A DNA stretch of 64,000 bases from Archangium violaceum (GTDB lineage Bacteria > Myxococcota > Myxococcia > Myxococcales > Myxococcaceae). Location of the stretch: assembly GCF_016859125.1 (NCBI RefSeq), contig NZ_CP069338.1:10791501-10855500 (forward strand). The letters are read 5' to 3'. The notes under the pieces are model-generated. The model did not search any database. It was not told the origin of the DNA and saw only the letters and a list, made by a program, of their open reading frames with translations. Positions 17,005 to 26,449 of the stretch are shown here, piece after piece (within the stretch, counting starts at the first letter, position 1; the number at the start of each line of letters is the position of its first letter). The translations under genes and the position numbers were made by a program.

Positions 17005-18333
17005 ATGAACGCAGATCGCGCCGCGCTCCAGGCCCAGCTCCGGGTGAAGAAGAGGGCCTTCTTCGTCTCCGCGGGGATGATGGCGACGAGCCTCCTGCTC
17101 CACTGGTTGATCTCCCCCGCCCAGGATCCGAGGCTGGTGTTGGTGCAGGTCGCCTGGAGCGTGAGCTTCGTGCTGCTCGGACTGGGAGTGGGGGCGGGAC
17201 TGCTGGCCCCCTGGGCCTCGGGCTCCGCGTCCGCGCTGGTGTGCATCGCCTCGGTGACCGCCATCGTCCACTACACCGGTGGACCGGCGAGCCCCTACTT
17301 CGTGACGCTCGTCGCCGCGCCCCTCCTGCTGTCCATGTTCACCCCGGACTCCCGGCTGCCGACGCTGGTGTCCCTCGGGACGATGTTGGGCGCGGTGGTG
17401 CTGTTGAACGTCCTGGCCGGAGTACCCACGGGCACCTTCCTTCCGCAGGTGCTCACCTTCGGCCTCATCGGGAGCATCGGGCTGTACGGAGGGAGTACCT
17501 ACCGGCGGCTGCGCGAGGCGGAGAAGGTGGCCCAGGAGGAGCGGCTGCGCGCCCTGGCGCAGCTGGCCGAGAGCGAGCGGCTGCGGCGGCGCGCCGAGCG
17601 CGAGCGCGCGGAGGTGGAGCGGCTGGTGCTGGTGGGGCAGCTCGCCACGGGAGTAGCCCACGAGGTGAACAACCCGCTGGCCTTCGTGAAGTCCAACCTG
17701 CACTACCTTGAGCAGGAGCTGCTGGGCGAGGGCTGGCCTCCGGACATGTCCGAGCTGCGCGAGCTGCTGGATGAAACGCGGCAGGGGGTGCTGCGCATCC
17801 AACAGATCGTCACCGACCTGCGGCGCTTCTCGCGGGAGGGGAATGGGAACGAGGAGGAACAGGGCGACCCGGGGGATGCGATGGAGGAAGCCAGACGGCT
17901 GGCCTCGGTCCGCCTGCGCGGCCTGGGCGACGTGGAGCTGGACGTCCCCTCGGGGTTGCCGATGGTGCGGCTGGGGCAACGGCGCCTGGTGCAGGTGCTG
18001 CTGAACCTGCTGCTGAACGCGGCGGACGCGGTGGAGGGAGCGGAGCCCGCGCGCCGGGCGCGCATCACGCTGCGGGCCCGGCGGACGAAGGAGGGCGTCC
18101 GGTTGGAGGTGGAGGACAACGGCCCGGGCATTCCCCCGGAGGTGCTGCCGCGGCTCTTCGAGCCCTTCTTCACCACCAAGCCCCCGGGAAAGGGCACGGG
18201 CCTGGGACTGGCGCTGTGCCTCGAGTACGTCGCCCGGACGGGGGGGACGCTCACCGCGGAGAACCGGCCCGAGGGCGGCGCCCGCTTCGTCCTCACTCTG
18301 ACGGACGCGTCGGCGACCGCCTCGGCGGCCTGA
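17005..18333 (+). CDS. Membrane sensor histidine kinase
   Basis: A 442-residue kinase. Residues about 20-165 form several membrane segments with no large periplasmic loop. A coiled-coil linker (EAEKVAQEERLRALAQLAES) leads to HisKA with phospho-acceptor His in GVAHEVNNPLAF (about residue 219) and a HATPase domain with N, G1 and G2 boxes (NLLLNAADAV, VEDNGPGIPP, GKGTGLGLAL). Start ATG 17005 is preferred; GTG 16987 is also in frame. No response regulator is adjacent, so the partner is elsewhere. The DEAD-box gene follows after 24 bases and could be co-transcribed. Confidence 0.88.
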   Translation: MNADRAALQAQLRVKKRAFFVSAGMMATSLLLHWLISPAQDPRLVLVQVAWSVSFVLLGLGVGAGLLAPWASGSASALVCIASVTAIVHYTGGPASPYFVTLVAAPLLLSMFTPDSRLPTLVSLGTMLGAVVLLNVLAGVPTGTFLPQVLTFGLIGSIGLYGGSTYRRLREAEKVAQEERLRALAQLAESERLRRRAERERAEVERLVLVGQLATGVAHEVNNPLAFVKSNLHYLEQELLGEGWPPDMSELRELLDETRQGVLRIQQIVTDLRRFSREGNGNEEEQGDPGDAMEEARRLASVRLRGLGDVELDVPSGLPMVRLGQRRLVQVLLNLLLNAADAVEGAEPARRARITLRARRTKEGVRLEVEDNGPGIPPEVLPRLFEPFFTTKPPGKGTGLGLALCLEYVARTGGTLTAENRPEGGARFVLTLTDASATASAA

Positions 18334-18357
18334 GCATTGTGATACAAGCCGCCCAAC

Positions 18358-20082
18358 GTGAGCACCGCAACGGACACCATCCCCACCTTCGAAGAACTGG
18401 GCCTCGGGCCCGCCCTCGTGGAGGCGCTCGGCGCGCTCGGCTACGAGGAGCCCACCCCCATCCAGCGGGCCGCCCTGCCCCCGCTGCTCGCGGGCAAGGA
18501 TCTGCTCGGCATCGCCGCCACCGGCACCGGCAAGACCGCCGCCTTCTCCCTCCCCCTCCTCCAGCGCATCACCCCCGGAGGCAAGCGCGCGCCGTTCTCC
18601 ACCTCCGCGCTCGTGCTCGTCCCCACGCGCGAGCTCGCCATGCAGGTGGCCGAGGCCATCCACCGCTACGGCCAGAAGCTCGGCATCAGCGTGCTGCCCC
18701 TCTACGGCGGCCAGCCCATCGGGCAGCAACTGCGCGTCCTCAAGCGCGGCGTGGACGTCGTCGTCGCCACCCCGGGCCGCGCGCTCGATCACCTCAACCG
18801 CCAGTCGCTCCTGCTCGACTCCGTCCAGACCGTCGTGCTCGACGAGGCCGACGAGATGCTGGACATGGGCTTCGCCGAGGACCTGGAGGCCATCCTCGAG
18901 GCCACCCCGGAGGAGCACCAGACGGCCCTCTTCTCCGCCACCCTGCCCCCGCGCATCGCCTCCATCGCCGAGCGCCACCTGCACCAGCCCGTGCACGTGC
19001 GCATCGCCAAGGAGAAGGTCGCGCCCGGCACCGGCCCTCGCGTGCGCCAGACGGCCTACATCGTCCCGGGCGCCTTCAAGGCCGCCACGCTCGGGCGCGT
19101 GCTGGACGTGGAGGCCCCCACCGCCGCCATCGTCTTCTGCCGCACCCGCACCGAGGTGGATGAGCTCACCGTGTCGCTCAACGGCCGGGGCTGGCGCGCC
19201 CAGGCCCTCCACGGCGGCATGGACCAGGCCCAGCGCGACCGCGTCCTCAAGCAGTTCAAGAGCCACGCCGTGGATCTGCTGGTCGCCACCGACGTGGCCG
19301 CGCGCGGACTGGACATCGAGAAGCTCTCCCACGTCGTCAACTACGACGTGCCCAATGCCCCCGAGGCGTATGTCCACCGCATCGGCCGCACGGGCCGCGC
19401 CGGGCGAGAGGGCGTGGCCATCACCCTCGCCGAGCCGCGCGAGCACCGGCTGCTGCGCAACATCGAGAAGCTCACGGGCCAGCGCATCGAAGTGGCCACC
19501 GTGCCCACCGTGGCGGACCTGCGTGCCCGCCGGTTGGAGCTCGTGCGCGCCTCCCTGCGCGAGGCCCTGGTGGCCGGTGAGCTCGACTCGTACCGCTCCG
19601 TGGTGGAGAGCCTCGCCTCCGAGTTCGACCTGGTGGACGTGGCCACCGCCGCGGTGAAGCTGCTCCACGACGCCCAGGTGGAGGGCAACGAGCAGGAGGA
19701 GGAGGACATCCCCACCCTGCCCCCGCCCGCGCAGAAACCGCCCCGTCCGGGCAAGAACGCCCGGATGACGGAGCGCGCCGGAGCCCGGGAGCGGCCGGGT
19801 GGGCCGCCGGGAGCGAAGCGCCGCTCGGGCCCGTCTCAGGACTTCGACATGGCGCGCCTCTTCATCGGCGTGGGCCGGCACGCGGGCGTACGACCCGCGG
19901 ACCTGGTGGGCGCCATCGCCGGCGAGGCGGGCGTGGAGGGACGACGGATCGGCGCCATCGAGATCGGCGACAACTACTCCCTCGTCGAGGTGCCCGAGCC
20001 CCTCGCCGATCAGATCATCACCGCGCTGCGCCAGGCCACGCTGCGCGGCAAGAAGGTGCAGGTCCGGCGCGACCGGGGTTGA
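18358..20082 (+). CDS. DEAD-box ATP-dependent RNA helicase (DeaD/CsdA type)
   Basis: A 574-residue helicase with Q motif (PTPIQRAALP), motif I ATGTGKT (about 54), Ia PTRELA, motif II DEAD (about 161), motif III SAT (about 192) and motif VI HRIGRTGRAGR (about 340). A basic linker (about 465-495) leads to a C-terminal DbpA/CsdA RNA-binding domain ([20 protein letters not shown] to the end) related to RRMs that recognise rRNA. Likely works in ribosome assembly or cold-adapted mRNA remodelling. GTG start without a clear Shine-Dalgarno sequence. Confidence 0.92.
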   Translation: MSTATDTIPTFEELGLGPALVEALGALGYEEPTPIQRAALPPLLAGKDLLGIAATGTGKTAAFSLPLLQRITPGGKRAPFSTSALVLVPTRELAMQVAEAIHRYGQKLGISVLPLYGGQPIGQQLRVLKRGVDVVVATPGRALDHLNRQSLLLDSVQTVVLDEADEMLDMGFAEDLEAILEATPEEHQTALFSATLPPRIASIAERHLHQPVHVRIAKEKVAPGTGPRVRQTAYIVPGAFKAATLGRVLDVEAPTAAIVFCRTRTEVDELTVSLNGRGWRAQALHGGMDQAQRDRVLKQFKSHAVDLLVATDVAARGLDIEKLSHVVNYDVPNAPEAYVHRIGRTGRAGREGVAITLAEPREHRLLRNIEKLTGQRIEVATVPTVADLRARRLELVRASLREALVAGELDSYRSVVESLASEFDLVDVATAAVKLLHDAQVEGNEQEEEDIPTLPPPAQKPPRPGKNARMTERAGARERPGGPPGAKRRSGPSQDFDMARLFIGVGRHAGVRPADLVGAIAGEAGVEGRRIGAIEIGDNYSLVEVPEPLADQIITALRQATLRGKKVQVRRDRG

Positions 20083-20200
20083 ACGCCCGTGGCGGGAGGG
20101 ATCCGACGAGGGCTCGTGCCCTCCGTCGGGTCTTCTTGCCAGCGTCGCCGGGCCCTCCCTACCCATATAGGCACGAAGAGCCTGGGAACAGGGGGGAGCC

Positions 20201-23200
20201 GTGAACCGGGTGGAGGTCTCTCGAGCGGAGCAGGACTCGCCTGTGCTCCAGGAGATGGGCCCCTATCTCCTCCAGGGGGTCCTCGGCAGCGGCGGCATGG
20301 GAATCGTCTACCTGGGAGTCCACCGGGAGACGGGCGAGCGCGTGGCGCTGAAGACGGTGCGTGTCACCCGCGCCTCCACGCTGGCGAGCATCCGGCGGGA
20401 AGTCCAGTTGCTCAGTCGCATCCAACACCCGGGCATCGTCCGGATCCTCGATCACGGAAGCTCCGGCGGCCTCCCCTGGTACGCCATGGAGCTGCTGGAG
20501 GGACGGACCTTCAATCAGCTCATCGAGGGGTACTACCACCAGGCCAACACCCGGGCTCGAGACGCGGCGCCGAAGCTGCCCGCCCGCCCGCTGTTGGAAC
20601 GGGTACTCCAGCTGTGCGCGCCGCTGGCCTACCTGCACGGCTGCGGCATCGTCCACCGCGACCTCAAGCCCGGCAACATCTTCATCCGGAAGAACGGCAC
20701 CGTGGTGCTCGGCGACTTCGGGGTGGTGGTGGAGTTCGGAGGGGCCCAGGGACGGGAGGTCCTCCAGGCGGACCACGCCGGCATGGGCACGCTGATGTAC
20801 ATGGCGCCCGAGCAGATCCGCGGAGATCTCGTGGACGCCCGGGCCGACCTCTACGCCCTCGGCTGCATCCTCTACGAGTGCGTGACCGGCTTCGTCCCCT
20901 TTCTCGGCAACTCGCCGCAGATCGTCCGCCGCCGGCACCTGCAGGACACGCCCACGCCTCCTTCCCTGCTCGCCGAGGAGCCCATCCCCGAGCCGCTGGA
21001 GTGGCTCATCCTCAAGCTCCTCGCGAAGCGGCCCGAGGACCGGCTCGGCTATGCCGAGGACGTGGCCCGGGTGCTCTCGGAGCTGGGAGTGGAAGCCGAT
21101 GAGCCCGACGAGGATCGCCCCCGGCCCCGGCCCTACCTCTACCGCCCGCCCTTCACCGGGCGGAAGGAGGCCATGCGCGAGCTGAACGATCTCCTGGACG
21201 AGATGCTGTTCTGCAAGGGCGGGCGGGTCTTCATCGGCGGTGGCAGTGGCGTGGGCAAGACACGGCTGGCCCTGGAGCTGGCCCGCGAGGCCCTCCACCG
21301 GGATCTCCCGGTGGTGACCTGCGAGTGCATCCCGCTCGGTCTCTCCGGCACGCGGGTGGATGCCGGCATGAGGGCCCCGCCCCTGCATCCCTTCCGCTCG
21401 CTGCTGGCCGCGGTGGCGGATCACTGCCAGCACGGCGGCGCGAAGGAAACGGCACGGCTGCTCGGACCGAAGGGCAAGGTGCTGGTCGCCTACGAGCCAT
21501 CCCTGGATCAGCTCCCCGGTCAGCGGGAGCTGCCTCCACCGCCCCCAGTCCCGGATGCCGATGCCGCGCGCGCCCGCATCTTCTCCGCCCTCCAGGATGT
21601 CCTCTTCGCCTTCGCCGAGGAGGATCCGGTCCTGCTGATCATCGACGATCTCCAGTGGGCGGACGAGATGACCCTGGCCTTCCTGCGGCAGCTACGGCAC
21701 GAGGACCTGGTCGAGCGAGGCGTGCTGCTGCTGGGCACCTACCGCATGGAGGAGATGGGTGACGCGCTGCGGGAGGTGGTCTCCGCCCCGGGCTCCCTTC
21801 ACATCGAGCTGGGACGGCTCGACGAGCGCAGCATCGAGTCGATGGCGCGCGGCATGCTCGCCCTGCACTCACTCCCCCGGGACTTCGACAGGCTGGTCCG
21901 CCGCTCCGAGGGCAACCCGTTCTTCGTCGCCGAGTACCTGCGGGCCACCATCTCCGAGGGGCTGCTCCACCGGGACACCGCCGGCGAGTGGCGGCTGGAC
22001 GAGCGGGTGCGCACGGGGGACTCGCTCGAGGAGCTGTCGCTGCCCGGCTCCATCGCGGAGATCATCCACCGGCGCCTGCGCGACCTGGACGCCAGGGCCC
22101 AGCTGGTGGCGGAGACCGCGGCCGTGCTCGGACGCGAGTTCGACGCGGACCTCCTGCTGGACACGGTGCCGCTGGAGCACACGGCGGCCCTGGAGGCCCT
22201 GCAGACGCTGCGGGTCCGGCAGATCCTCGAGAAGGCCGCGGGCGGCAGGCTGCGCTTCCTCCACGACAAGCTGCGGGAGTTCACCTACGCCAGCATCACG
22301 TCCCAGCGAGGCCGCCAGCACCACCGCCGGGCCGCGGAGGCCATCGAACACCGCTACCAACAGGCGCTCGACTTCTCCCTGTACTTCCCGAGCCTGGCCA
22401 ATCACTGGGCCAAGGCCGAGGTCCACGATCAGGCCAGCCGCTACTTCCAGCTGGCGGGGGATCGCGCGAGCGCGACCCATGCCAACGCGGAGGCCATCCT
22501 CTTCTACCGGGCGGCGCTCACCGAGGCCCACGCGTACCTGCGACAGGAGCGCGACGAGCCGGAGGACTGGCGACGGGCCCTGCTCCGCGTCCACGAGCAC
22601 CTGGGAGACGTCCTGGCGCTCTCGGGACGGCAGGAGGAGGCCCGGGCGGCCTTCGGCGACGCGCTGGCCCGGCTCTCCCCGGACGAGCGGCTCCATCGCG
22701 CCTGCATCCATCGCAAGGTAGGCAAGACGTGGGAGACACTCCACCAGCACGAGGACGCGCTGCGCGCCTATGACGAGGCCGAGGCCGCCCTGGGACCCGC
22801 GCCCGAGGAAGCCGGCGAGCGAGCCCCGGACATCGCCGACTGGTGGAAGGAATGGGTGCAGCTCCAGGTGGATCGTCACTGGACGTACTACTGGATGAAC
22901 CGGCGGGAGGAGATGGACGCGCTGGTGAGGAAGTTACGAACTGTCGCGGAGACACGGCTGACCCCGCTGCAACGCGCCAACTTCTTCGTGATGGTGCTCA
23001 ACACCGCCTTCCGCCAGGAGCGCTACGTGGTCCAGTCCGAGACGTTGGAATACGGCCGCCTCGCGGTGGAAGCCGCCGATGCCTCGGGGGAGCCAAGCAC
23101 GCGCGTGGCCACCCGCTTCAGCAACGCCTTCGCCCTGCTGTTCCATGGAGACCTGGACGAGGCCGAGCGGCAAAGCCTCGCCGGGCTGGAGCTGGTGGAA

Positions 23201-23701
23201 CAGACGGGGGACCTGACGCAGAAGTCACGCCTCCTCACCTACCTGACCCTGATCTACCGCAAGCGGGGCGACGTCGACCGCGTGCGCGAGTACAGCGAGC
23301 GGAGCCTGGAGCTGGCACGCGCCACGCAGATGCGTGACTACGTGGGCGCGGCCCGGGCCAACCACGCCTGGGTGGCCTGGCGGGAGCAGCGGGTGGACGA
23401 CGCCGAGCAGGAGGCTCGCACGGCCCTGGAATGCTGGAGCAAGCTCTCGACGCTCTACCCCTACCCGTTCCAATGGCAGGGATTGTGGGTGCTCGTGGCG
23501 GTGGAGCTCCAACGTCATGCGCTGGCTCGAGCGGTGGAGCATGCGCACGCACTGCTGGACCCGACCCAGCAGCGACTACCGGAGTCCCTGACCTCCGATC
23601 TGGAAGCGGCACTCGACGCATGGAAGCAGGGTCGCCAGGAGCAGGCGCGGGAATACCTGGAGCACGCCGTCGGCTCCGCCCGGCGACAGGGATTTCTGTG
23701 A
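20201..23701 (+). CDS. Multidomain Ser/Thr kinase with AAA ATPase and TPR-like region (PknK type)
   Basis: The 1166-residue protein has a kinase domain at about residues 20-290 (VLGSGGMGIVYLG, VALKTV, HRDLKPGNIF, DFGVVVEF, MAPEQIRG), a STAND-type ATPase at about 320-600 (Walker A GGGSGVGKT near 345, Walker B LLIIDDLQWADE near 480), and a helical TPR-like C-terminal half of more than 500 residues. This is the PknK/MalT-like signalling layout common in myxobacteria: the ATPase-TPR part probably senses a ligand or partner and controls the kinase. No membrane segment. GTG start preceded by GGGGGGAG. Confidence 0.92.
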   Translation: MNRVEVSRAEQDSPVLQEMGPYLLQGVLGSGGMGIVYLGVHRETGERVALKTVRVTRASTLASIRREVQLLSRIQHPGIVRILDHGSSGGLPWYAMELLEGRTFNQLIEGYYHQANTRARDAAPKLPARPLLERVLQLCAPLAYLHGCGIVHRDLKPGNIFIRKNGTVVLGDFGVVVEFGGAQGREVLQADHAGMGTLMYMAPEQIRGDLVDARADLYALGCILYECVTGFVPFLGNSPQIVRRRHLQDTPTPPSLLAEEPIPEPLEWLILKLLAKRPEDRLGYAEDVARVLSELGVEADEPDEDRPRPRPYLYRPPFTGRKEAMRELNDLLDEMLFCKGGRVFIGGGSGVGKTRLALELAREALHRDLPVVTCECIPLGLSGTRVDAGMRAPPLHPFRSLLAAVADHCQHGGAKETARLLGPKGKVLVAYEPSLDQLPGQRELPPPPPVPDADAARARIFSALQDVLFAFAEEDPVLLIIDDLQWADEMTLAFLRQLRHEDLVERGVLLLGTYRMEEMGDALREVVSAPGSLHIELGRLDERSIESMARGMLALHSLPRDFDRLVRRSEGNPFFVAEYLRATISEGLLHRDTAGEWRLDERVRTGDSLEELSLPGSIAEIIHRRLRDLDARAQLVAETAAVLGREFDADLLLDTVPLEHTAALEALQTLRVRQILEKAAGGRLRFLHDKLREFTYASITSQRGRQHHRRAAEAIEHRYQQALDFSLYFPSLANHWAKAEVHDQASRYFQLAGDRASATHANAEAILFYRAALTEAHAYLRQERDEPEDWRRALLRVHEHLGDVLALSGRQEEARAAFGDALARLSPDERLHRACIHRKVGKTWETLHQHEDALRAYDEAEAALGPAPEEAGERAPDIADWWKEWVQLQVDRHWTYYWMNRREEMDALVRKLRTVAETRLTPLQRANFFVMVLNTAFRQERYVVQSETLEYGRLAVEAADASGEPSTRVATRFSNAFALLFHGDLDEAERQSLAGLELVEQTGDLTQKSRLLTYLTLIYRKRGDVDRVREYSERSLELARATQMRDYVGAARANHAWVAWREQRVDDAEQEARTALECWSKLSTLYPYPFQWQGLWVLVAVELQRHALARAVEHAHALLDPTQQRLPESLTSDLEAALDAWKQGRQEQAREYLEHAVGSARRQGFL

Positions 23702-23796
23702 GGGCAGGCAAGCCTCCCGGTCCATCTTCCATCACATTTCCCTCCCCCCCACTCTCTCCCTGAGGAGTCACTTTCCCCTGGCGGAGGTGGGAGCGC

Positions 23797-24720
23797 ATGA
23801 GGCACGTCACGACCGTGGTAGGCGCCACCGGGCTGCTGGGCGGTAGGATCTGCGAGCATCTGGTGGCGGCGGACGTGCCCGTGAGGGCCCTGGTCCGGCC
23901 GACCTCGGCTCCAGACAGGGTCGAGCGGTTGGCGCGGGCGGGGGTGGAGCCCCGGCGGGGAGAGCTGAAGGATCCCGCCTCGCTCGATGCGGTCTGCGAG
24001 GGAGCCCGGGCGGTCATCTCGACGGCCTCCTCCACGCTGTCGCGACAGGCGGGAGACTCCATTCAATCCGTGGATCTGAACGGTCAGCTCGCCCTCGTGA
24101 AGGCCGCCCGGCGCGCCGGAGTGGAGCACTTCGTTCTCATCTCCTTCGCTCCCCTCCAGGGGCGCTTTCCCCTGCAGGATGCCAAGCGCGCGGTGGAGGA
24201 GGCGCTGAGGAGGAGTGGAATTCCCCGCTACACCGTCCTCCAGCCCAGCTACTTCACCGAGGTCTGGCTGAGCCCCGCCCTCGGCTTCGATTACCGGAAT
24301 GCCCGGGCCCGCCTCTTCGGAACGGGGCACGGAGGGATGAACTGGATCTCCGTCGAGGACGTGGCCCGCGCCGCCGTGAAGGCCCTGACGAGTCCCCGGG
24401 CCTGGAACGCGGTGCTCGAGCTCGGCGGGGAAGAGGCGCTCGGCCAGCTCGACGTGGTCCACCTCTTCGAGCAGTGGAGCGGGCGGTCCTGGACCCTGGA
24501 GCACGTGCCCGAGCAGGAGCTTCGCGAGCAGTGCATCGGCGCCACGGATCCGCTCCAGCGCTCCTTCGCCGCGCTGATGCTCAATGTCGCGCTCGGAGCC
24601 CCGGTCGATCCCAGGCCGGCGATGGAGGCCCTGTCGCTACGCCCCAGCCGACTACGCGACTACGTGGCGCGCGTGGTGGCCGAGCAGTCGCTGCCGCAAC
24701 GTGAACCCCAGATGAGCTGA
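23797..24720 (+). CDS. NmrA-like NAD(P)-binding SDR protein
   Basis: The 307-residue protein has the atypical-SDR loop VVGATGLLGGRICEHLVAAD, followed by VRALVRPTS and RGELKDPASLDAVCEGARAVI, the pattern of NmrA/HSCARG and complex-I-assembly-like NAD(P)H-binding proteins. ISVEDVARAAVKAL matches the family's late helix. Substrate unknown; some members only sense NAD(P)H. It precedes the YcaO-TfuA genes by 100 bases in the same direction; a short GACTC/GAGTC inverted repeat after its stop could separate them. Confidence 0.8.
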   Translation: MRHVTTVVGATGLLGGRICEHLVAADVPVRALVRPTSAPDRVERLARAGVEPRRGELKDPASLDAVCEGARAVISTASSTLSRQAGDSIQSVDLNGQLALVKAARRAGVEHFVLISFAPLQGRFPLQDAKRAVEEALRRSGIPRYTVLQPSYFTEVWLSPALGFDYRNARARLFGTGHGGMNWISVEDVARAAVKALTSPRAWNAVLELGGEEALGQLDVVHLFEQWSGRSWTLEHVPEQELREQCIGATDPLQRSFAALMLNVALGAPVDPRPAMEALSLRPSRLRDYVARVVAEQSLPQREPQMS

Positions 24721-24820
24721 CTCCCGCTGGAGTCATCCTGTTGGCGGGACCGGGGTCGCGTCCGTCCGGGGCGCATCCCAGTCCTCGTCAGGTCATCGGT
24801 GTCAATCCCAAGAGGAGCAT

Positions 24821-25621
24821 ATGAATCAGAACGGTCATCAGCCGTCGCAGCTGAACGGTCAAATCGATTCACGAGTCCGGTACATCCTGTTCACCGGCAA
24901 GGTGAAACACGGTCACTTGTTGCGTTATCTCCTGGCGACCCAGGGTCGAAAGCGATTGCTGGAGACATATGGATTGCGCCGGCAGGTGAAGTCTTCCGCG
25001 CTGACGGGCGACCCGGATCATGTGTTCGAGGTCTACTACGCCGACGAGCCCGAGCGGCTGATCCGGGATTCCGACCAGCCCCTGGCGCTGGACGGAATGA
25101 TGAACGAAGAGGACGCCGCGCAGTACCTGGCGCTCCAGGAGATCATCGACGCCGAGCGACTCCCGGCGCGTGAGGTGTTGGATCCCTCGAGCCCGGAAAT
25201 CCCCCACATGCGGACGCTCCTCCAGATGCCCTATTTGCTCGAGCAGAAGAGCCAGGAAGAGGTCTCCCGGGATCTGGCGACGGCGCCCTACCTCCTGAAC
25301 GACATCTGCGTCCTGAAGAAGGAGGACGGTGAGGACCCGGTGAGCAGGCTCACCCGCTTCACTGATTACGTGTCCCAGATCATCCCCACCTTCGCCCAAT
25401 CGGGCTTCTCCCTGCTCGTCGCGGGCCAGTTCGAGTCCCACCCCGACTGGATCCTCAACATCTGGCAGCTCGAGAACCTCGAACAGCACCGGGAACTGAT
25501 GCTGCGGCTCGCGGACAACCGCGTGTATTCCGAGATCGACAAGCTGTGCAACCAGGAGCAACACCTCTGCCGGAACGTGTCGCGCTTCTATCAATACCAT
25601 CCCTTCCTGATGACCGCCTGA
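24821..25621 (+). CDS. Unrecognised protein, first gene of the YcaO-TfuA cluster
   Basis: A 266-residue soluble protein of unknown family, preceded by AGGAG 5 bases before the ATG. The N-terminal third (VRYILFTGKVKHGHLLRYLL, KRLLETYGLRRQVK) is mixed alpha/beta. The C-terminal 90 residues (SGFSLLVAGQFESHPDWILN, WQLENLEQHRELMLRL, ending FYQYHPFLM) have the strand-helix spacing and Trp/His pattern of NIPSNAP-like dimeric alpha-beta barrels; this is a weak resemblance by eye. It ends 30 bases before the two-module gene of the same cluster. A role as accessory enzyme or binding protein for the YcaO-TfuA pathway is inferred from position only. Confidence 0.7.
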   Translation: MNQNGHQPSQLNGQIDSRVRYILFTGKVKHGHLLRYLLATQGRKRLLETYGLRRQVKSSALTGDPDHVFEVYYADEPERLIRDSDQPLALDGMMNEEDAAQYLALQEIIDAERLPAREVLDPSSPEIPHMRTLLQMPYLLEQKSQEEVSRDLATAPYLLNDICVLKKEDGEDPVSRLTRFTDYVSQIIPTFAQSGFSLLVAGQFESHPDWILNIWQLENLEQHRELMLRLADNRVYSEIDKLCNQEQHLCRNVSRFYQYHPFLMTA

Positions 25622-25651
25622 GACAGACGATCCCTCAGCAGGAGCCACCTC

Positions 25652-26449
25652 ATGAACAACGGAAAATCAAAGCCAGGCCAGGCCGAGCGGACACGCGTGA
25701 CGGCACTGCAACTCGAACAAGACGATCTGGTCATCTTCGGCGAGGACGGGAAGTTCCACCACGTACCCAAGACCTACTACGCGACCCCGGAGCAACGGCT
25801 CCCGGACAGGTTCAAGAGCGCACCGGAGTTCCTGGTGGGACTGGGGGCGGTGGTCGCGGACGTCACCGCCTATCAATCGGCACAGGAGGATGAGACGGCG
25901 CGCGAGCCCTTGACGGCGGATTGCGCCTGCATCGTGCTGAACATGGCCGCCATCCGGCAGGAGAGCGAGAAGCACAAGGATCCCCGCGCCGGGCGCCCGA
26001 TCCCGAACGGCGACCCGGTGAATGCCACCTCCGAGCCCCCCGAGGTCGAGAGCCCGCCAGGACTGCGGGTCGAGAGGGACGACCTGGTCATCTTCGGCGA
26101 GGACGGGAAGTTCTACCTGGTGAAGAAGCAGTACTACGAGCAGCAGGTGCTCCCGGAGGACATGCAGAGCGCACCACAACTCATGGTGGAGCTGGGCGCG
26201 GTGGTCGCGGACATCCCCCGTCTGCCCACGGCGGGCAGCGCCTGCCAGTTGGTGAACATGGCCTCCATCCGGAGGGGAAGCGCGCACGCCGCCCGGCTCG
26301 TCAAGGGGCAGCGGACGCAAGGCCTGGAGGTGGAGGGACAGAGACCCGTCGAGCGCCGCGCCCAGACCCGTCGTGGCTCGAGGTCCGGAGGCTCACGTAG
26401 GCGCGTCACGTCCATCGCCCACCGCGGGGATGACAGGAACGACGAATGA
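25652..26449 (+). CDS. Two-module tandem-repeat protein, candidate substrate of the YcaO-TfuA pair
   Basis: A 265-residue protein of no known family, with two copies of a module (about residues 21-103 and 140-210). Shared signatures are DDLVIFGEDGKF, a YY pair, SAP-L-V-LGAVVAD, and a closing Cys-containing segment (CACIVLNMAAIR in the first, ACQLVNMASIRR in the second). The last 50 residues are Arg-rich and look disordered. Its TGA overlaps the ATG of the YcaO gene (ATGA), so the two are coupled in translation. The repeated leader-like part followed by a Cys-rich segment would suit a RiPP-type precursor or another modified polypeptide; it could also be a structural partner. That role is inference. 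Confidence 0.72.
   Translation: MNNGKSKPGQAERTRVTALQLEQDDLVIFGEDGKFHHVPKTYYATPEQRLPDRFKSAPEFLVGLGAVVADVTAYQSAQEDETAREPLTADCACIVLNMAAIRQESEKHKDPRAGRPIPNGDPVNATSEPPEVESPPGLRVERDDLVIFGEDGKFYLVKKQYYEQQVLPEDMQSAPQLMVELGAVVADIPRLPTAGSACQLVNMASIRRGSAHAARLVKGQRTQGLEVEGQRPVERRAQTRRGSRSGGSRRRVTSIAHRGDDRNDE

Noticed and set aside
16768-20166. A 1132-codon open frame on the minus strand
   Set aside because: It lies opposite a histidine kinase and a DEAD-box helicase with clear motifs; the translation is His/Gln/Arg-rich low-complexity, typical of an antisense shadow in high-GC DNA.
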